The position numbers were made by a program, and so were the translations under genes. DNA of 36,252 nt from Vreelandella rituensis. GTDB taxonomy: Bacteria > Pseudomonadota > Gammaproteobacteria > Pseudomonadales > Halomonadaceae. The stretch lies in the NCBI RefSeq assembly GCF_003336665.1, contig NZ_QPIJ01000045.1, forward strand, positions 1-36,252, given 5' to 3'. Positions 8,276-15,871 of this stretch are shown piece by piece. Numbering within the stretch: the first letter of the stretch is position 1; each line of letters starts with the position of its first letter. The notes beneath the pieces are model-generated. The model saw only the letters and a program-made list of their open reading frames with translations, did not search any database and was not told the DNA's origin.

Positions 8276-9652
8276 ATGAGCACACGTATCGAACGCGACA
8301 GCATGGGGGAGTTGGAAGTGCCCGAGAAGGCGCTTTATGGGGCTCAGACCCAGCGTGCCGTCAACAACTTTCCGGTTTCCGGCTCGCCCATGCCCAGTCG
8401 GTTCATTCATGCCATTGCCCGGATCAAGCTTGCCGCCGCCCATACCAACCGGGATCTCGGCCTGCTGGACAGTGGGCGTGCCGATGCCATCATCAAGGCG
8501 GCGGAAGCGGTAATAGCCGGCGAGCATGACAACCAGTTTCCGGTCGATGTGTTTCAAACCGGTTCCGGCACGTCCAGCAACATGAACGTCAATGAAGTGA
8601 TCGCGACCCTGGCCAGTCGTGAGGGCGTCGAGGTCAACCCCAACGACCACGTCAACATGGGGCAGTCGAGCAATGATGTAATTCCCACGGCGATACATGT
8701 GGCGGCAGCCATCGCGGTAGATACGCATTTGCGTCCCGCCCTGGTGCATCTGCACGCTCAGATCACTCAACGTGCCGACATCTTGCAGCATGTCACCAAG
8801 ACCGGTCGCACTCACCTGATGGACGCCATGCCCTTGCGCATGGACCAAGAGCTGGGGGCTTGGGCCAGCCAGATAAATCAAGCCATCGAGCGTCTGGACA
8901 GCGCCATGCAGCGGCTGTGTCGTTTGGCGCAGGGCGGAACGGCAGTGGGAACCGGCATCAATGCGCCCCCGGAATTCGCCGGGCGTATGGCGCAGCACTT
9001 GAGCCGTCAGACAGGGCTTTCCTTCGAGCCTAATGATAGCTTCTTCGCCAGTCTGGCTTCCCAGGATGCCGCCGTTGAACTTTCCGGCCAGCTCAAGGGA
9101 TTGGCGTGCGTGGTGATGAAAATTGCCAACGACCTGCGCTGGATGAATTCCGGGCCGCTGGCGGGGCTGGGCGAGATTGAGCTCGAAGCTCTGCAGCCCG
9201 GCAGTTCGATCATGCCGGGCAAGGTCAACCCGGTGATACCGGAGTCCGCCGCTCAGGCAGCCGCTCAGGTGATCGGCCTGGACATGGCGATCACCGTGGC
9301 GGGGCAGAGCGGTAATTTCCAGCTTAACGTCATGTTGCCGCTGGTTGCCTCCAACCTGCTCACCTCCATCATGCTGATGGGTAATACCGCAAGTTTGCTT
9401 GCGGATAGGGCCATAGCCACCTTTAAGGTCCGTGAGGATAATCTTCAGGGTCCCTTGGCGCGTAATCCGATACTGGTTACCGCCTTGAATAACGTGATTG
9501 GCTATAACGCCGCCGCCGCTGTCGCTAAGAAGGCCTATCAGGCGGGGCGGCCGATTATCGATGTGGCCGAGGAGCAGACCGACCTCGACAGGGAAACCCT
9601 GGAAAGGCTGCTTGATCCTGTCGTTCTGACCCGTGGCGGCATTCCCGAGTAA
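8276..9652 (+). CDS. fumC: Class II fumarate hydratase
   Basis: Iron-independent, tetrameric fumarase of the TCA cycle (fumarate to L-malate). The protein has 458 residues, as expected for FumC. It shows TGSGTSSNMNVNEV, HVNMGQSSNDVIPTA and the fumarase/aspartase signature GSSIMPGKVN at residues 309-318, which holds the mobile catalytic Ser loop. TGRTHLMDAMP is the segment with the catalytic His. GGGAGGT lies 8 nt before the ATG. No terminator is visible before glpK, 39 nt downstream on the same strand. Confidence 0.95.
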   Translation: MSTRIERDSMGELEVPEKALYGAQTQRAVNNFPVSGSPMPSRFIHAIARIKLAAAHTNRDLGLLDSGRADAIIKAAEAVIAGEHDNQFPVDVFQTGSGTSSNMNVNEVIATLASREGVEVNPNDHVNMGQSSNDVIPTAIHVAAAIAVDTHLRPALVHLHAQITQRADILQHVTKTGRTHLMDAMPLRMDQELGAWASQINQAIERLDSAMQRLCRLAQGGTAVGTGINAPPEFAGRMAQHLSRQTGLSFEPNDSFFASLASQDAAVELSGQLKGLACVVMKIANDLRWMNSGPLAGLGEIELEALQPGSSIMPGKVNPVIPESAAQAAAQVIGLDMAITVAGQSGNFQLNVMLPLVASNLLTSIMLMGNTASLLADRAIATFKVREDNLQGPLARNPILVTALNNVIGYNAAAAVAKKAYQAGRPIIDVAEEQTDLDRETLERLLDPVVLTRGGIPE

Positions 9653-9691
9653 ATAAGAAACGAATAAACAAAAACGAGCATAGGGATACGG

Positions 9692-11179
9692 ATGGCCAAT
9701 TATCTTCTCGCAATCGATCAGGGGACCACCAGCTCCCGAGCGATCGTGTTTGACCGGCAGGGGCGCAGCGTCGCCTCTGGGCAACAGGAGTTTGCTCAAT
9801 GCTTTCCCGCCGATGGCTGGGTGGAGCATCAACCGGAAGCCATCTGGGAAAGTGTGTTGAGCAGTTGTCGCCAAGCGCTGGAAAATGCCGGCCTGGATGC
9901 CGCGCAACTGGATGGAGTGGGCATCACCAATCAACGTGAAACCACCTTGTTGTGGGATCGAGCCACCGGCGAGACGCTGTATCCGGCCATCGTGTGGCAG
10001 GACCGGCGTACGATCGAGCATTGTCAGGCGCTGAAAGAAGCGGGGCATGAGCCGATGCTCCAATCACGCACCGGCTTGCTGCTGGACCCTTATTTTTCCG
10101 CGACCAAGCTTGCCTGGCTGCTGGATAATATCGAAGGCGCGCGTGAGCGTGCCGAGAAAGGTGAGTTGGCCTTCGGTACCGTGGATACTTTCTTGATCTG
10201 GCGACTGACGCATGGCCGGGTACATGCCACTGACGCCACCAATGCCTCGCGTACCGCATTGTTCAATATTTATCATCAAGATTGGGACGAGGAATTGCTG
10301 GCGCTTTTCGACATACCTGCCGCATTGCTGCCGCAGGTGCGAGACTCCAGCGATGATTTCGGCAAGGTGGATGCCGCCTGGTTGGGGGCCGAATTGCCGA
10401 TTTCCGGTGTGGCGGGCGACCAGCAGGCCGCCTTGATCGGCCAGGCATGCTTTACCCCGGGGATGGGCAAAAGTACCTATGGGACCGGTTGTTTCATGAT
10501 CGTCAATACCGGCGATGCGCCCTCGTTATCACGCAATCGATTGCTGACGACGGTTGCCTATCGCCTGAACGGGCGGCCCACTTATGCCATGGAAGGCAGC
10601 ATTTTCGTGGCCGGGGCGACGGTGCAATGGTTGCGTGATGGTTTGAAACTGTTCGCCAACGCCGCGGAAACCGAAGCACTGGCGGCGGAGACCCGCAGTG
10701 GCCATAGCGTTTACCTGGTGCCTGCCTTTACCGGTTTGGGCGCGCCGCATTGGGACCCCAAGGCACGTGGGGCGATTTTAGGCCTGACTCGCGATACGGG
10801 GATTGCCGAAATCGTCGCGGCAGGGCTGCAGGCGGTGTGCTATCAAACCCGCGATCTCCAGGCCTGCATGAATGATGATATCCAGGCAACGCCAGGCGTC
10901 TTGCGCGTCGATGGAGGAATGGTCAGCAATAATTGGCTGATGCAATTTCTGGCCGACATGCTCGATGTAGATGTGGATCGTCCCAATATCCTGGAAACCA
11001 CCGCCTTGGGTGCGGCGTATCTGGCTGGCCTGAGGTTGGGTTGGTATCGCGATCTGGAGGAAATTTCCCGCCTATGGCAATGCGAGCGACGCTTTACCCC
11101 GCAAATGCCCGCGCAAGAGCGTGACGCGCTTTATCGAGGTTGGCGGGAGGCGGTGAGCCGTGTGCGTACCACGCCCTGA
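9692..11179 (+). CDS. glpK: Glycerol kinase
   Basis: Phosphorylates glycerol to sn-glycerol-3-phosphate in the cytoplasm. The 495-residue FGGY-family protein starts [20 protein letters not shown], the nucleotide-binding N-terminal motif. It carries [18 protein letters not shown], the [15 protein letters not shown] block with the catalytic Asp, and the FGGY signature region around [13 protein letters not shown]. The usual partners glpF and glpD are not in the window. Confidence 0.95.
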   Translation: MANYLLAIDQGTTSSRAIVFDRQGRSVASGQQEFAQCFPADGWVEHQPEAIWESVLSSCRQALENAGLDAAQLDGVGITNQRETTLLWDRATGETLYPAIVWQDRRTIEHCQALKEAGHEPMLQSRTGLLLDPYFSATKLAWLLDNIEGARERAEKGELAFGTVDTFLIWRLTHGRVHATDATNASRTALFNIYHQDWDEELLALFDIPAALLPQVRDSSDDFGKVDAAWLGAELPISGVAGDQQAALIGQACFTPGMGKSTYGTGCFMIVNTGDAPSLSRNRLLTTVAYRLNGRPTYAMEGSIFVAGATVQWLRDGLKLFANAAETEALAAETRSGHSVYLVPAFTGLGAPHWDPKARGAILGLTRDTGIAEIVAAGLQAVCYQTRDLQACMNDDIQATPGVLRVDGGMVSNNWLMQFLADMLDVDVDRPNILETTALGAAYLAGLRLGWYRDLEEISRLWQCERRFTPQMPAQERDALYRGWREAVSRVRTTP

Positions 11180-11196
11180 GCAAGCCATAAAAATGC

Positions 11197-11224
11197 TTGC
11201 ATTTCAGGGGTGGTTCCGTAGAAT
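11197..11224 (+). promoter_or_regulatory. Promoter of the tRNA-Val pair
   Basis: TTGCAT (11197-11202), 16-nt spacer, TAGAAT (11219-11224), 20 nt before the first tRNA. It fits a sigma-70 promoter for a stable RNA operon. Confidence 0.6.
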
Positions 11225-11244
11225 ACGCATCCGTTGCTTGCAGC

Positions 11245-11321
11245 AGGACCATAGCTCAGTTGGTTAGAGCGCCACGTTGACATCGTGGAGGTCGGCGGTT
11301 CAAATCCGCCTGGTCCTACCA
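11245..11321 (+). tRNA. tRNA-Val (anticodon GAC), copy 1
   Basis: 77 nt with encoded CCA. Acceptor arms AGGACCA and TGGTCCT pair fully. The D-arm is GCTCAGTTGGTTAGAGC, the anticodon stem CCACG/CGTGG has loop TTGACAT (anticodon GAC, reads GUC/GUU), and the T-arm contains GGTTCAAATCC. Confidence 0.97.
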
Positions 11322-11359
11322 AATCTTCGCTGCTGACAATGTCTTTGTTACCGATTTAC

Positions 11360-11436
11360 AGGACCATAGCTCAGTTGGTTAGAGCGCCACGTTGACATCG
11401 TGGAGGTCGGCGGTTCAAATCCGCCTGGTCCTACCA
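11360..11436 (+). tRNA. tRNA-Val (anticodon GAC), copy 2
   Basis: Identical in sequence to the first copy, separated by 38 nt. The two share one promoter and one terminator and would be processed from one transcript. Confidence 0.97.
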
Positions 11437-11444
11437 GTAAGAAC

Positions 11445-11478
11445 GCCCCTGCAATCCAGATTGCAGGGGCATTTTTTT
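11445..11478 (+). terminator. Intrinsic terminator of the tRNA operon
   Basis: GCCCCTGCAAT, loop CCAG, ATTGCAGGGGC (11-bp perfect stem), followed by ATTTTTTTGC. Confidence 0.93.
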
Positions 11479-11489
11479 GCGTTCGTGTT

Positions 11490-11957
11490 TTATTTGAGAT
11501 CCGGCAAGTCGGTCTGATCCACAAAGATCTTCACCAATGCTTCGATGCCGATCCGGTCGTTTTCAGTGAAGCGGCCCGGTTCCGGGCTGTCCAGGTCAAG
11601 AACCCCCCACAGCCTTGCGTTCACCACCACGGGAATCACCAGCTCCGAACGCGATGCCGCATCGCAGGCAATATGGTCGGCCACGGCATGAACGTCCTCG
11701 ATACGCTGGGTGGTCTGGCTGCGTGCCGCTGCGCCACATACGCCTTTGCTGAAGGGGATGGGGTGGCAGGCAGGCTTGCCTTGAAACGGCCCCAAGTGAA
11801 GCAGTTCAGGGCTGCGCTGCAGATAGAAGCCCACCCAATTCAGCTGCGGAATCTCCTGCATGATAAAGGCACAGCATTGCGCACTATTGGTTAACCAGTC
11901 GCGTGTATCGAGTAATGCGCTGAGCTGGCGACATAGTAAGGAATAATCGGGTTGCAT
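11490..11957 (-). CDS. msrC: Free methionine-(R)-sulfoxide reductase (GAF domain)
   Basis: Reduces free L-methionine-(R)-sulfoxide, part of oxidative damage repair. The 155 residues form a single GAF domain. Cys at 64, 74 and 98 (GKPACHPIPFSKGVCG and HIACDAASRSE) have the same spacing as the catalytic and resolving cysteines of E. coli fRMsr (84, 94, 118). WVGFYL and GVLDLDSP are GAF-fold landmarks. It lies downstream of the methionine importer operon on the same strand, with a hairpin between them, which fits a methionine-related cluster. Confidence 0.88.
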   Translation of the reverse strand: MQPDYSLLCRQLSALLDTRDWLTNSAQCCAFIMQEIPQLNWVGFYLQRSPELLHLGPFQGKPACHPIPFSKGVCGAAARSQTTQRIEDVHAVADHIACDAASRSELVIPVVVNARLWGVLDLDSPEPGRFTENDRIGIEALVKIFVDQTDLPDLK

Positions 11958-11987
11958 TGTCTCGCCTGAAACGTGAAAGGAAACGAA

Positions 11988-12011
11988 TCAGGCCGGCATG
12001 AGCCGGCCTGA
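11988..12011. terminator. Hairpin after metQ
   Basis: TCAGGCCGGC, loop ATGA, GCCGGCCTGA: perfect 10-bp GC-rich stem, positioned between metQ and msrC. On the minus strand it is followed by TTCGTTTCCTTTC, a poor T-tract, so termination may be partial and allow read-through into msrC. Confidence 0.5.
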
Positions 12012-12068
12012 AATAGGGCGTATCGGCCCTGATGGTATCTGACAGTTCGTATATAGCAGTGCTTAAGC

Positions 12069-12860
12069 TTAGTCGGTCCAGCCGGGAACGGCGCCACCCT
12101 GGAACAGCTCTTCGGCTTTTTCGACAACGGCTTCGCTTTGGTAGGCATCCACCAGCTGGCGAATGTCTTCACGGGTTTCATCACCGCCACGCACGGCAAT
12201 CAAGTTGACGTAAGGGGACTCGGGGCCTTCCTTGATCAAGGCATCGTCCAGGCTCAGGCCTGCCGGCTGAGCGAAGGTATTGTTGATGAAGGCCATGTCC
12301 ACATCAGGCAGTACGCGCGGCAACTGGGCGGCTTCGATTTCGTGAAAGCGGAAGTTACGTGGGTTTTCGACGATGTCGATCGGGGTGGCTTCAAGGTTCT
12401 CGGGATCATCCAGTGTGATCAAACCCTTGTTGTGCATCAGAATCAGGGCACGGCCTTCGTTGGAAGGATCGTTGGGCAGTGCAATTAGAGCACCATCCGG
12501 AAGCTCTTCGATATTCTCGTACTTTTCCGAGTAAGCGCCAATGGGATAAACGAAGGTATAGCCGGCAATCGCCAGATCGTAGCCCCGGTCATTGTTCATC
12601 GACTGCAGGTAGGGCTCGTGCTGGTAGGCATTGGCATCCAGGCTGCCATCGGCCAAGGCAGCGTTGGGGGTCACGTAATCGGTGAACTCGATGATTTCGA
12701 CATTCAGATCATACTCTTCCTGGGCGATGCGAGCGGCTACTTGCATGACGTCGGTTTCCGGCCCGGCAACGGTGCCTACCTTGATCGTGCGTGTGTCAGC
12801 ATTGGCAGTGCTGACGGCAAAAGCGATGGCGGTAAGTCCACCAAGTAGTAATTTATGCAT
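12069..12860 (-). CDS. metQ: Methionine ABC transporter substrate-binding protein MetQ
   Basis: Periplasmic binding protein of the MetNIQ methionine importer (NlpA family). Residues 1-21 form a signal peptide with a probable cleavage after ANA. The mature part opens TRTIKVGTVAGPETDVM and has the family segments VTPNAALADGSLDANAYQHEPYL and AFINNTFAQPAGL. There is no lipobox cysteine, unlike the lipoprotein MetQ of E. coli, so it should be soluble in the periplasm. A gap of 97 nt with an AAGAGGAG ribosome site separates it from metI. The three genes form one minus-strand operon. Confidence 0.92.
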   Translation of the reverse strand: MHKLLLGGLTAIAFAVSTANADTRTIKVGTVAGPETDVMQVAARIAQEEYDLNVEIIEFTDYVTPNAALADGSLDANAYQHEPYLQSMNNDRGYDLAIAGYTFVYPIGAYSEKYENIEELPDGALIALPNDPSNEGRALILMHNKGLITLDDPENLEATPIDIVENPRNFRFHEIEAAQLPRVLPDVDMAFINNTFAQPAGLSLDDALIKEGPESPYVNLIAVRGGDETREDIRQLVDAYQSEAVVEKAEELFQGGAVPGWTD

Positions 12861-12957
12861 CCAGAACGCTCCTCTTGAGTTGAATGGACTGCTTGGGAAT
12901 AATACTGCGAGAATAAAAACCCAGTGTCTAATTCATTTTGGTTATTAGGGTTGAAAG

Positions 12958-13611
12958 CTATTTACGATCGCTCTTGCGCACCAGGTAGTCACCCAGGCTT
13001 TGAAAGCCTTGAACCATTACCACCAGTATCACCACGGTAATCACCATGATGGTGGGGTTGAAGCGGTTGTAGCCGTAGCGTATGCCCAAGTCTCCCAGGC
13101 CGCCGCCGCCCACCGCACCGGCCATGGCCGAATAGCTTACCAATGTGACCACGGTAATGGTCAGTCCGGTAATGATGCCCCCGCGAGCTTCCGGCAGCAG
13201 TACTTTCCTGACGATCTGCCACGGTGTGGCTCCCATCGATTGAGCCGCTTCGACCAGCCCTGGTGAGAGTTCGTTCAGCGCGCCTTCGACCAAGCGAGCG
13301 ACGAAGGGAATGGCGGCAATCGTCAGCGGTACTGAAGCGGCATTGATACCAATCGAGGTACCCACGAGCATTCGGGTGAACGGAATGATCGCCACCATCA
13401 GAATGATGAACGGTATCGAGCGCCCGATGTTGGTGACGATGCTCAACACCTGATTGAGTACCGGCATGGCGAGAATCTGGCGTGGGCGGGTGACGTAAAG
13501 CATTACGCCCAGGGGGACACCAAGCAATGTCGAGATCACCCCCGATATCGCCACCATATACAGGGTGTCCAGAGTGGCCTGGAGAATAAGGTCAAGCATT
13601 GCGCTGGACAT
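12958..13611 (-). CDS. metI: Methionine ABC transporter permease MetI
   Basis: 217-residue inner-membrane permease, the usual length for MetI. It has about five hydrophobic helices and the EAA loop (VEAAQSMGATPWQIVRKVLLPEA) that docks on the ATPase. The reading frame overlaps the end of metN by 20 bp, indicating translational coupling. An alternative start four codons downstream (MLDLILQ) is possible. Confidence 0.94.
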   Translation of the reverse strand: MSSAMLDLILQATLDTLYMVAISGVISTLLGVPLGVMLYVTRPRQILAMPVLNQVLSIVTNIGRSIPFIILMVAIIPFTRMLVGTSIGINAASVPLTIAAIPFVARLVEGALNELSPGLVEAAQSMGATPWQIVRKVLLPEARGGIITGLTITVVTLVSYSAMAGAVGGGGLGDLGIRYGYNRFNPTIMVITVVILVVMVQGFQSLGDYLVRKSDRK

Positions 13612-14635
13612 GGCCGAGTACCTCTATCTGCAATTGGTGGGATTCTAGATACGCCATGGCGTCCCGGGTCTGCTGGGGCGTGCCGAGAAGCTCGGCGATC
13701 ATCAGCCCCAGGGTGCGATCCTGAATGGATTCCACCTTGGCTTGAAGAATGCTGACATCCACTTCGCACTCCCGCGCCAGTTTGGAAATCAGCGGAGTGG
13801 AAACCGCGTCACCGGAAAAGGTGAGGCGTACGACCGGATGAGTATTGGTGCCGGCATCGGGGCTTAAACGTTCGATAAGCTCCTTGGGAGGCTCCAGCTG
13901 AAGGAAGTCATTGAGAAATTCACGTCCCAGCTGGGTGCGCGGGGCGGTAAAAAAATCGCCTACTTCAGCATCCTCGACCAGTTCACCGTCTGAAATCAGG
14001 CTCACCCTGTGGCAAATCGACTTCACCACGTCCATTTCGTGAGTGATCAGCAGGATGGTGAGGCCGAGTTTCTTGTTGATATCGCGTAAAAGCTCGAGAA
14101 TCGAGCCGGTGGTCTGGGGGTCGAGAGCCGAGGTGGCTTCATCGCAGAGCAGCACATTGGGCTTGCTGGCCAGGGCACGGGCGATGGCGACGCGCTGTTT
14201 CTGTCCCCCGGAAAGCTGGGCGGGATATTGGTTGGCTTTGTCGACCAGACCGACCAGTTCCAGAAGGGGCTCGACCCGCTGACGGATCGTGCTGCGTGTT
14301 TCTCCCATCAATTCCAAGGGCAAGGCGATATTGTCGAATACCGTCCGGGTGGTCAGCAGGTTGAAGTGCTGAAAGATCATCCCGATACGATGGCGGGCCT
14401 TGTTCAATGCCTGAGGGCTCAGGGCGGTCATGTCTTGTCCATCGACACTGACCTTGCCGGTAGAAGGGCGCTCAAGCAGGTTGACGCAGCGGATCAAGGT
14501 CGACTTGCCGGCACCGGACAGGCCGATCACGCCGTGTATCCGGCCTTGGGGAATATGCAGGTTCACGTTTTGCAAGGCGTGGACGGTGTTGGCGCCAGCC
14601 CCGTAGGTCTTGCTGATGTTTTCAAGGTAAATCAT
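13592..14635 (-). CDS. metN: Methionine ABC transporter ATP-binding protein MetN
   Basis: Energises methionine import. 347 residues: ABC domain with Walker A GLSGAGKST (about 38-46), Q-loop, signature LSGGQKQR and Walker B VLLCDEATSALDP. A C-terminal NIL domain (about 265-340) binds methionine and mediates transinhibition in this family. It is first in the metNIQ operon, behind a ~190-nt leader containing a riboswitch-like fold and a terminator (separate entries). Transcription is therefore probably controlled by S-adenosylmethionine. Confidence 0.94.
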   Translation of the reverse strand: MIYLENISKTYGAGANTVHALQNVNLHIPQGRIHGVIGLSGAGKSTLIRCVNLLERPSTGKVSVDGQDMTALSPQALNKARHRIGMIFQHFNLLTTRTVFDNIALPLELMGETRSTIRQRVEPLLELVGLVDKANQYPAQLSGGQKQRVAIARALASKPNVLLCDEATSALDPQTTGSILELLRDINKKLGLTILLITHEMDVVKSICHRVSLISDGELVEDAEVGDFFTAPRTQLGREFLNDFLQLEPPKELIERLSPDAGTNTHPVVRLTFSGDAVSTPLISKLARECEVDVSILQAKVESIQDRTLGLMIAELLGTPQQTRDAMAYLESHQLQIEVLGHVQRNA

Positions 14636-14698
14636 GGGGCGTCTGCCTTATGGTAGGCCGAAGACACGAGATGTGAGGGCAGGTGCGAAAAAGGGGCA

Positions 14699-14725
14699 TA
14701 AAAAAGACCACCCTAGGCGGTGGCC
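14699..14725 (-). terminator. Regulatory intrinsic terminator in the metN leader
   Basis: In RNA sense (minus strand) GGCCACC, loop GCCTAG, GGTGGTC (one G-U pair) is followed by TTTTTTA. It lies about 65 nt before the metN start and just after the riboswitch-like fold, so it is a premature terminator. On the plus strand the stem has a mismatch and no T-tract. Confidence 0.75.
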
Positions 14726-14741
14726 CTAAACGCTGGACACA

Positions 14742-14809
14742 CCCTTTTTAGCTGAACTTCATCAGAAAACCTCTGATGGACGCCCGCAATCCGGGGACAA
14801 ATCGGCGTC
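14742..14809 (-). ncRNA. SAM-II riboswitch (candidate) controlling metNIQ
   Basis: Read on the minus strand, GACGCC (14809-14804) pairs with GGCGTC (14784-14779) as stem P1. P1's 5' arm is followed by GATTT and its 3' arm is preceded by ATTGC. The 3' pseudoknot strand is GCTAAAAAGGG (14752-14742). These blocks, in this order, match the SAM-II class I remember from the Sargasso Sea metX RNA (GATTT, ATTGC, GCTAAAAAGGG). An extra 7-bp hairpin (CATCAGA/TCTGATG, 14778-14760) sits in the loop before the last strand. A terminator follows after 17 nt, so SAM binding probably stops transcription of the methionine importer. This is pattern matching by eye, not a covariance score. Confidence 0.72.
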
Positions 14810-14826
14810 ATTGCATTTGCGGCGAA

Positions 14827-14855
14827 AGTCTAGAGAGTGGCGGGGGGAGTGTCAA
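14827..14855 (-). promoter_or_regulatory. Promoter of the metNIQ leader
   Basis: TTGACA (14855-14850), 17-nt spacer, TAGACT (14832-14827) on the minus strand. The predicted start lies ~10 nt before the riboswitch fold. Confidence 0.75.
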
Positions 14856-14939
14856 TTGATTGCGGTGAAGACGGCCGCCGCATTATGCTGAGCGCGGTAT
14901 GAAAGAAACCATCTAAAACAGCCAGTAAAAGGAATGCCC

Positions 14940-15569
14940 ATGTTTACCGGTATTGTACAGGGTACCGCCGAAGTGGTGGAGGTTCGCGAGCTTGAGCAAT
15001 TCCGCACCCATGTCATGAAAATGCCCGCCGAACTATGTGAAGGCTTGAAACTGGGGGCTTCCGTGGCTCACAACGGCGTCTGTCTGACCGTTACGGCGGT
15101 TGAGGGGGCCCGGGTCAGTTTCGACTTGATGAGAGAAACACTGCGATTGACCAATCTTGGTGCGCTGGAAGTCGGTGATTGCGTCAATATAGAGCGCGCG
15201 GCACGGTTTGGCGATGAGATTGGCGGGCACGCCATGTCGGGACATGTGCTGGGGATGGCGGAGCTGGTGGAACTTGAAGAAGCGCCCAATAATCGCCGTC
15301 TGTGGTTTGAATTGCCTGCTGAAATGCTGCGTTTCGTCTTCGAGAAAGGTTATATCGGTGTGGATGGCATCAGCCTGACAGTGGGCACGGTAAAGGCTGC
15401 TCCCGATGGGCAAGGCGCTCTGTTCTGCGTCAATCTGATTCCCGAAACTCTGGCGCGCACTACTTTGGGTGGCAGGAGCCCCGGAGACTCCGTCAACATC
15501 GAAGTCGATCCCCAGACCCAGGCTATCGTGGAAACAGTCGAGCGAGTGCTGGCAGCCCACCAAAGATAA
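14940..15569 (+). CDS. ribE: Riboflavin synthase, alpha subunit
   Basis: Last step of riboflavin synthesis: dismutates two 6,7-dimethyl-8-ribityllumazine molecules. 209 residues with two tandem lumazine-binding repeats: MFTGIVQGTAEV opens the first, and GYIGVDGISLTVG the second. The SVAHNGVCLTVT and GGHAMSGHVLG blocks are typical. The start is ATG 14940, 6 nt after AAAAGGA; an ATG two codons earlier abuts that ribosome site. No FMN riboswitch is seen upstream. An IscB element begins 14 nt after the stop. Confidence 0.94.
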   Translation: MFTGIVQGTAEVVEVRELEQFRTHVMKMPAELCEGLKLGASVAHNGVCLTVTAVEGARVSFDLMRETLRLTNLGALEVGDCVNIERAARFGDEIGGHAMSGHVLGMAELVELEEAPNNRRLWFELPAEMLRFVFEKGYIGVDGISLTVGTVKAAPDGQGALFCVNLIPETLARTTLGGRSPGDSVNIEVDPQTQAIVETVERVLAAHQR

Positions 15570-15583
15570 GATGGACTTGATCA

Positions 15584-15871
15584 CGTCAACTACCTCGCCC
15601 TAAAGGACGAGGCTTGTGACAGCAAGCCCGGTTGACCAGGGAAAGCGGTAGCCAACCCGCTACGTTTGCAATAGGTCGTCAAGACCCACCGCCGAATGCT
15701 TCACTCAGTTCGGCGCGCTGGAAGATCAGGATCACGCTGGTGAAAGGTAAAGCGCCGAAGGTTCTGGTCGCTACCACAAGGTAGGAGCCGGTTGCAGACA
15801 TTCCCGAGGGGAGACAGGTTGGAAGACCTGCGTCACCAGGCCCGTAAGGGCAATGTTTAGGAGGAGATCGC
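15584..15871 (+). ncRNA. Omega RNA scaffold of IscB copy 1
   Basis: Non-coding stretch between the element's left end and the iscB start. In IscB systems the guide RNA scaffold lies here, with a 5' guide copied from the flanking DNA. It is rich in stems: CCTCG/CGAGG at 15593-15617, AGCGGTAG/CTACGTTT-region stems, ACAGGTTGGAAGACCTG near the 3' end. Over its first ~265 nt it differs from copy 2 at only about 8 positions. The guide would be the ~16-20 nt upstream (15564-15583, AGATAAGATGGACTTGATCA), which includes the ribE stop codon. No own promoter is visible, so it may be processed from the ribE transcript. AGGAGGAG at the 3' end is the iscB ribosome site. Confidence 0.8.

Noticed and set aside
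8273..10063. 596-codon open frame on the minus strand across fumC and glpK
   Set aside because: Antisense to two well-supported genes, low-complexity His/Gly/Gln composition typical of a shadow frame in GC-rich DNA, no recognisable domain.
11245..11436. Tandem tRNA genes as integration (att) site of an island
   Set aside because: Two full identical tRNAs with their own promoter and terminator, flanked by ordinary housekeeping genes, no integrase; simple tandem duplication.
14856..14939. FMN riboswitch before ribE
   Set aside because: The gap is only ~84 nt and shows none of the conserved FMN-element blocks; the structured RNA nearby is on the other strand, before metN.
15584..15871. Possible CRISPR-Cas9 locus because of the Cas9-like protein
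   Set aside because: No repeat-spacer array, no cas1/cas2, protein of 456 residues with a PLMP domain and transposon ends: IscB, not Cas9.
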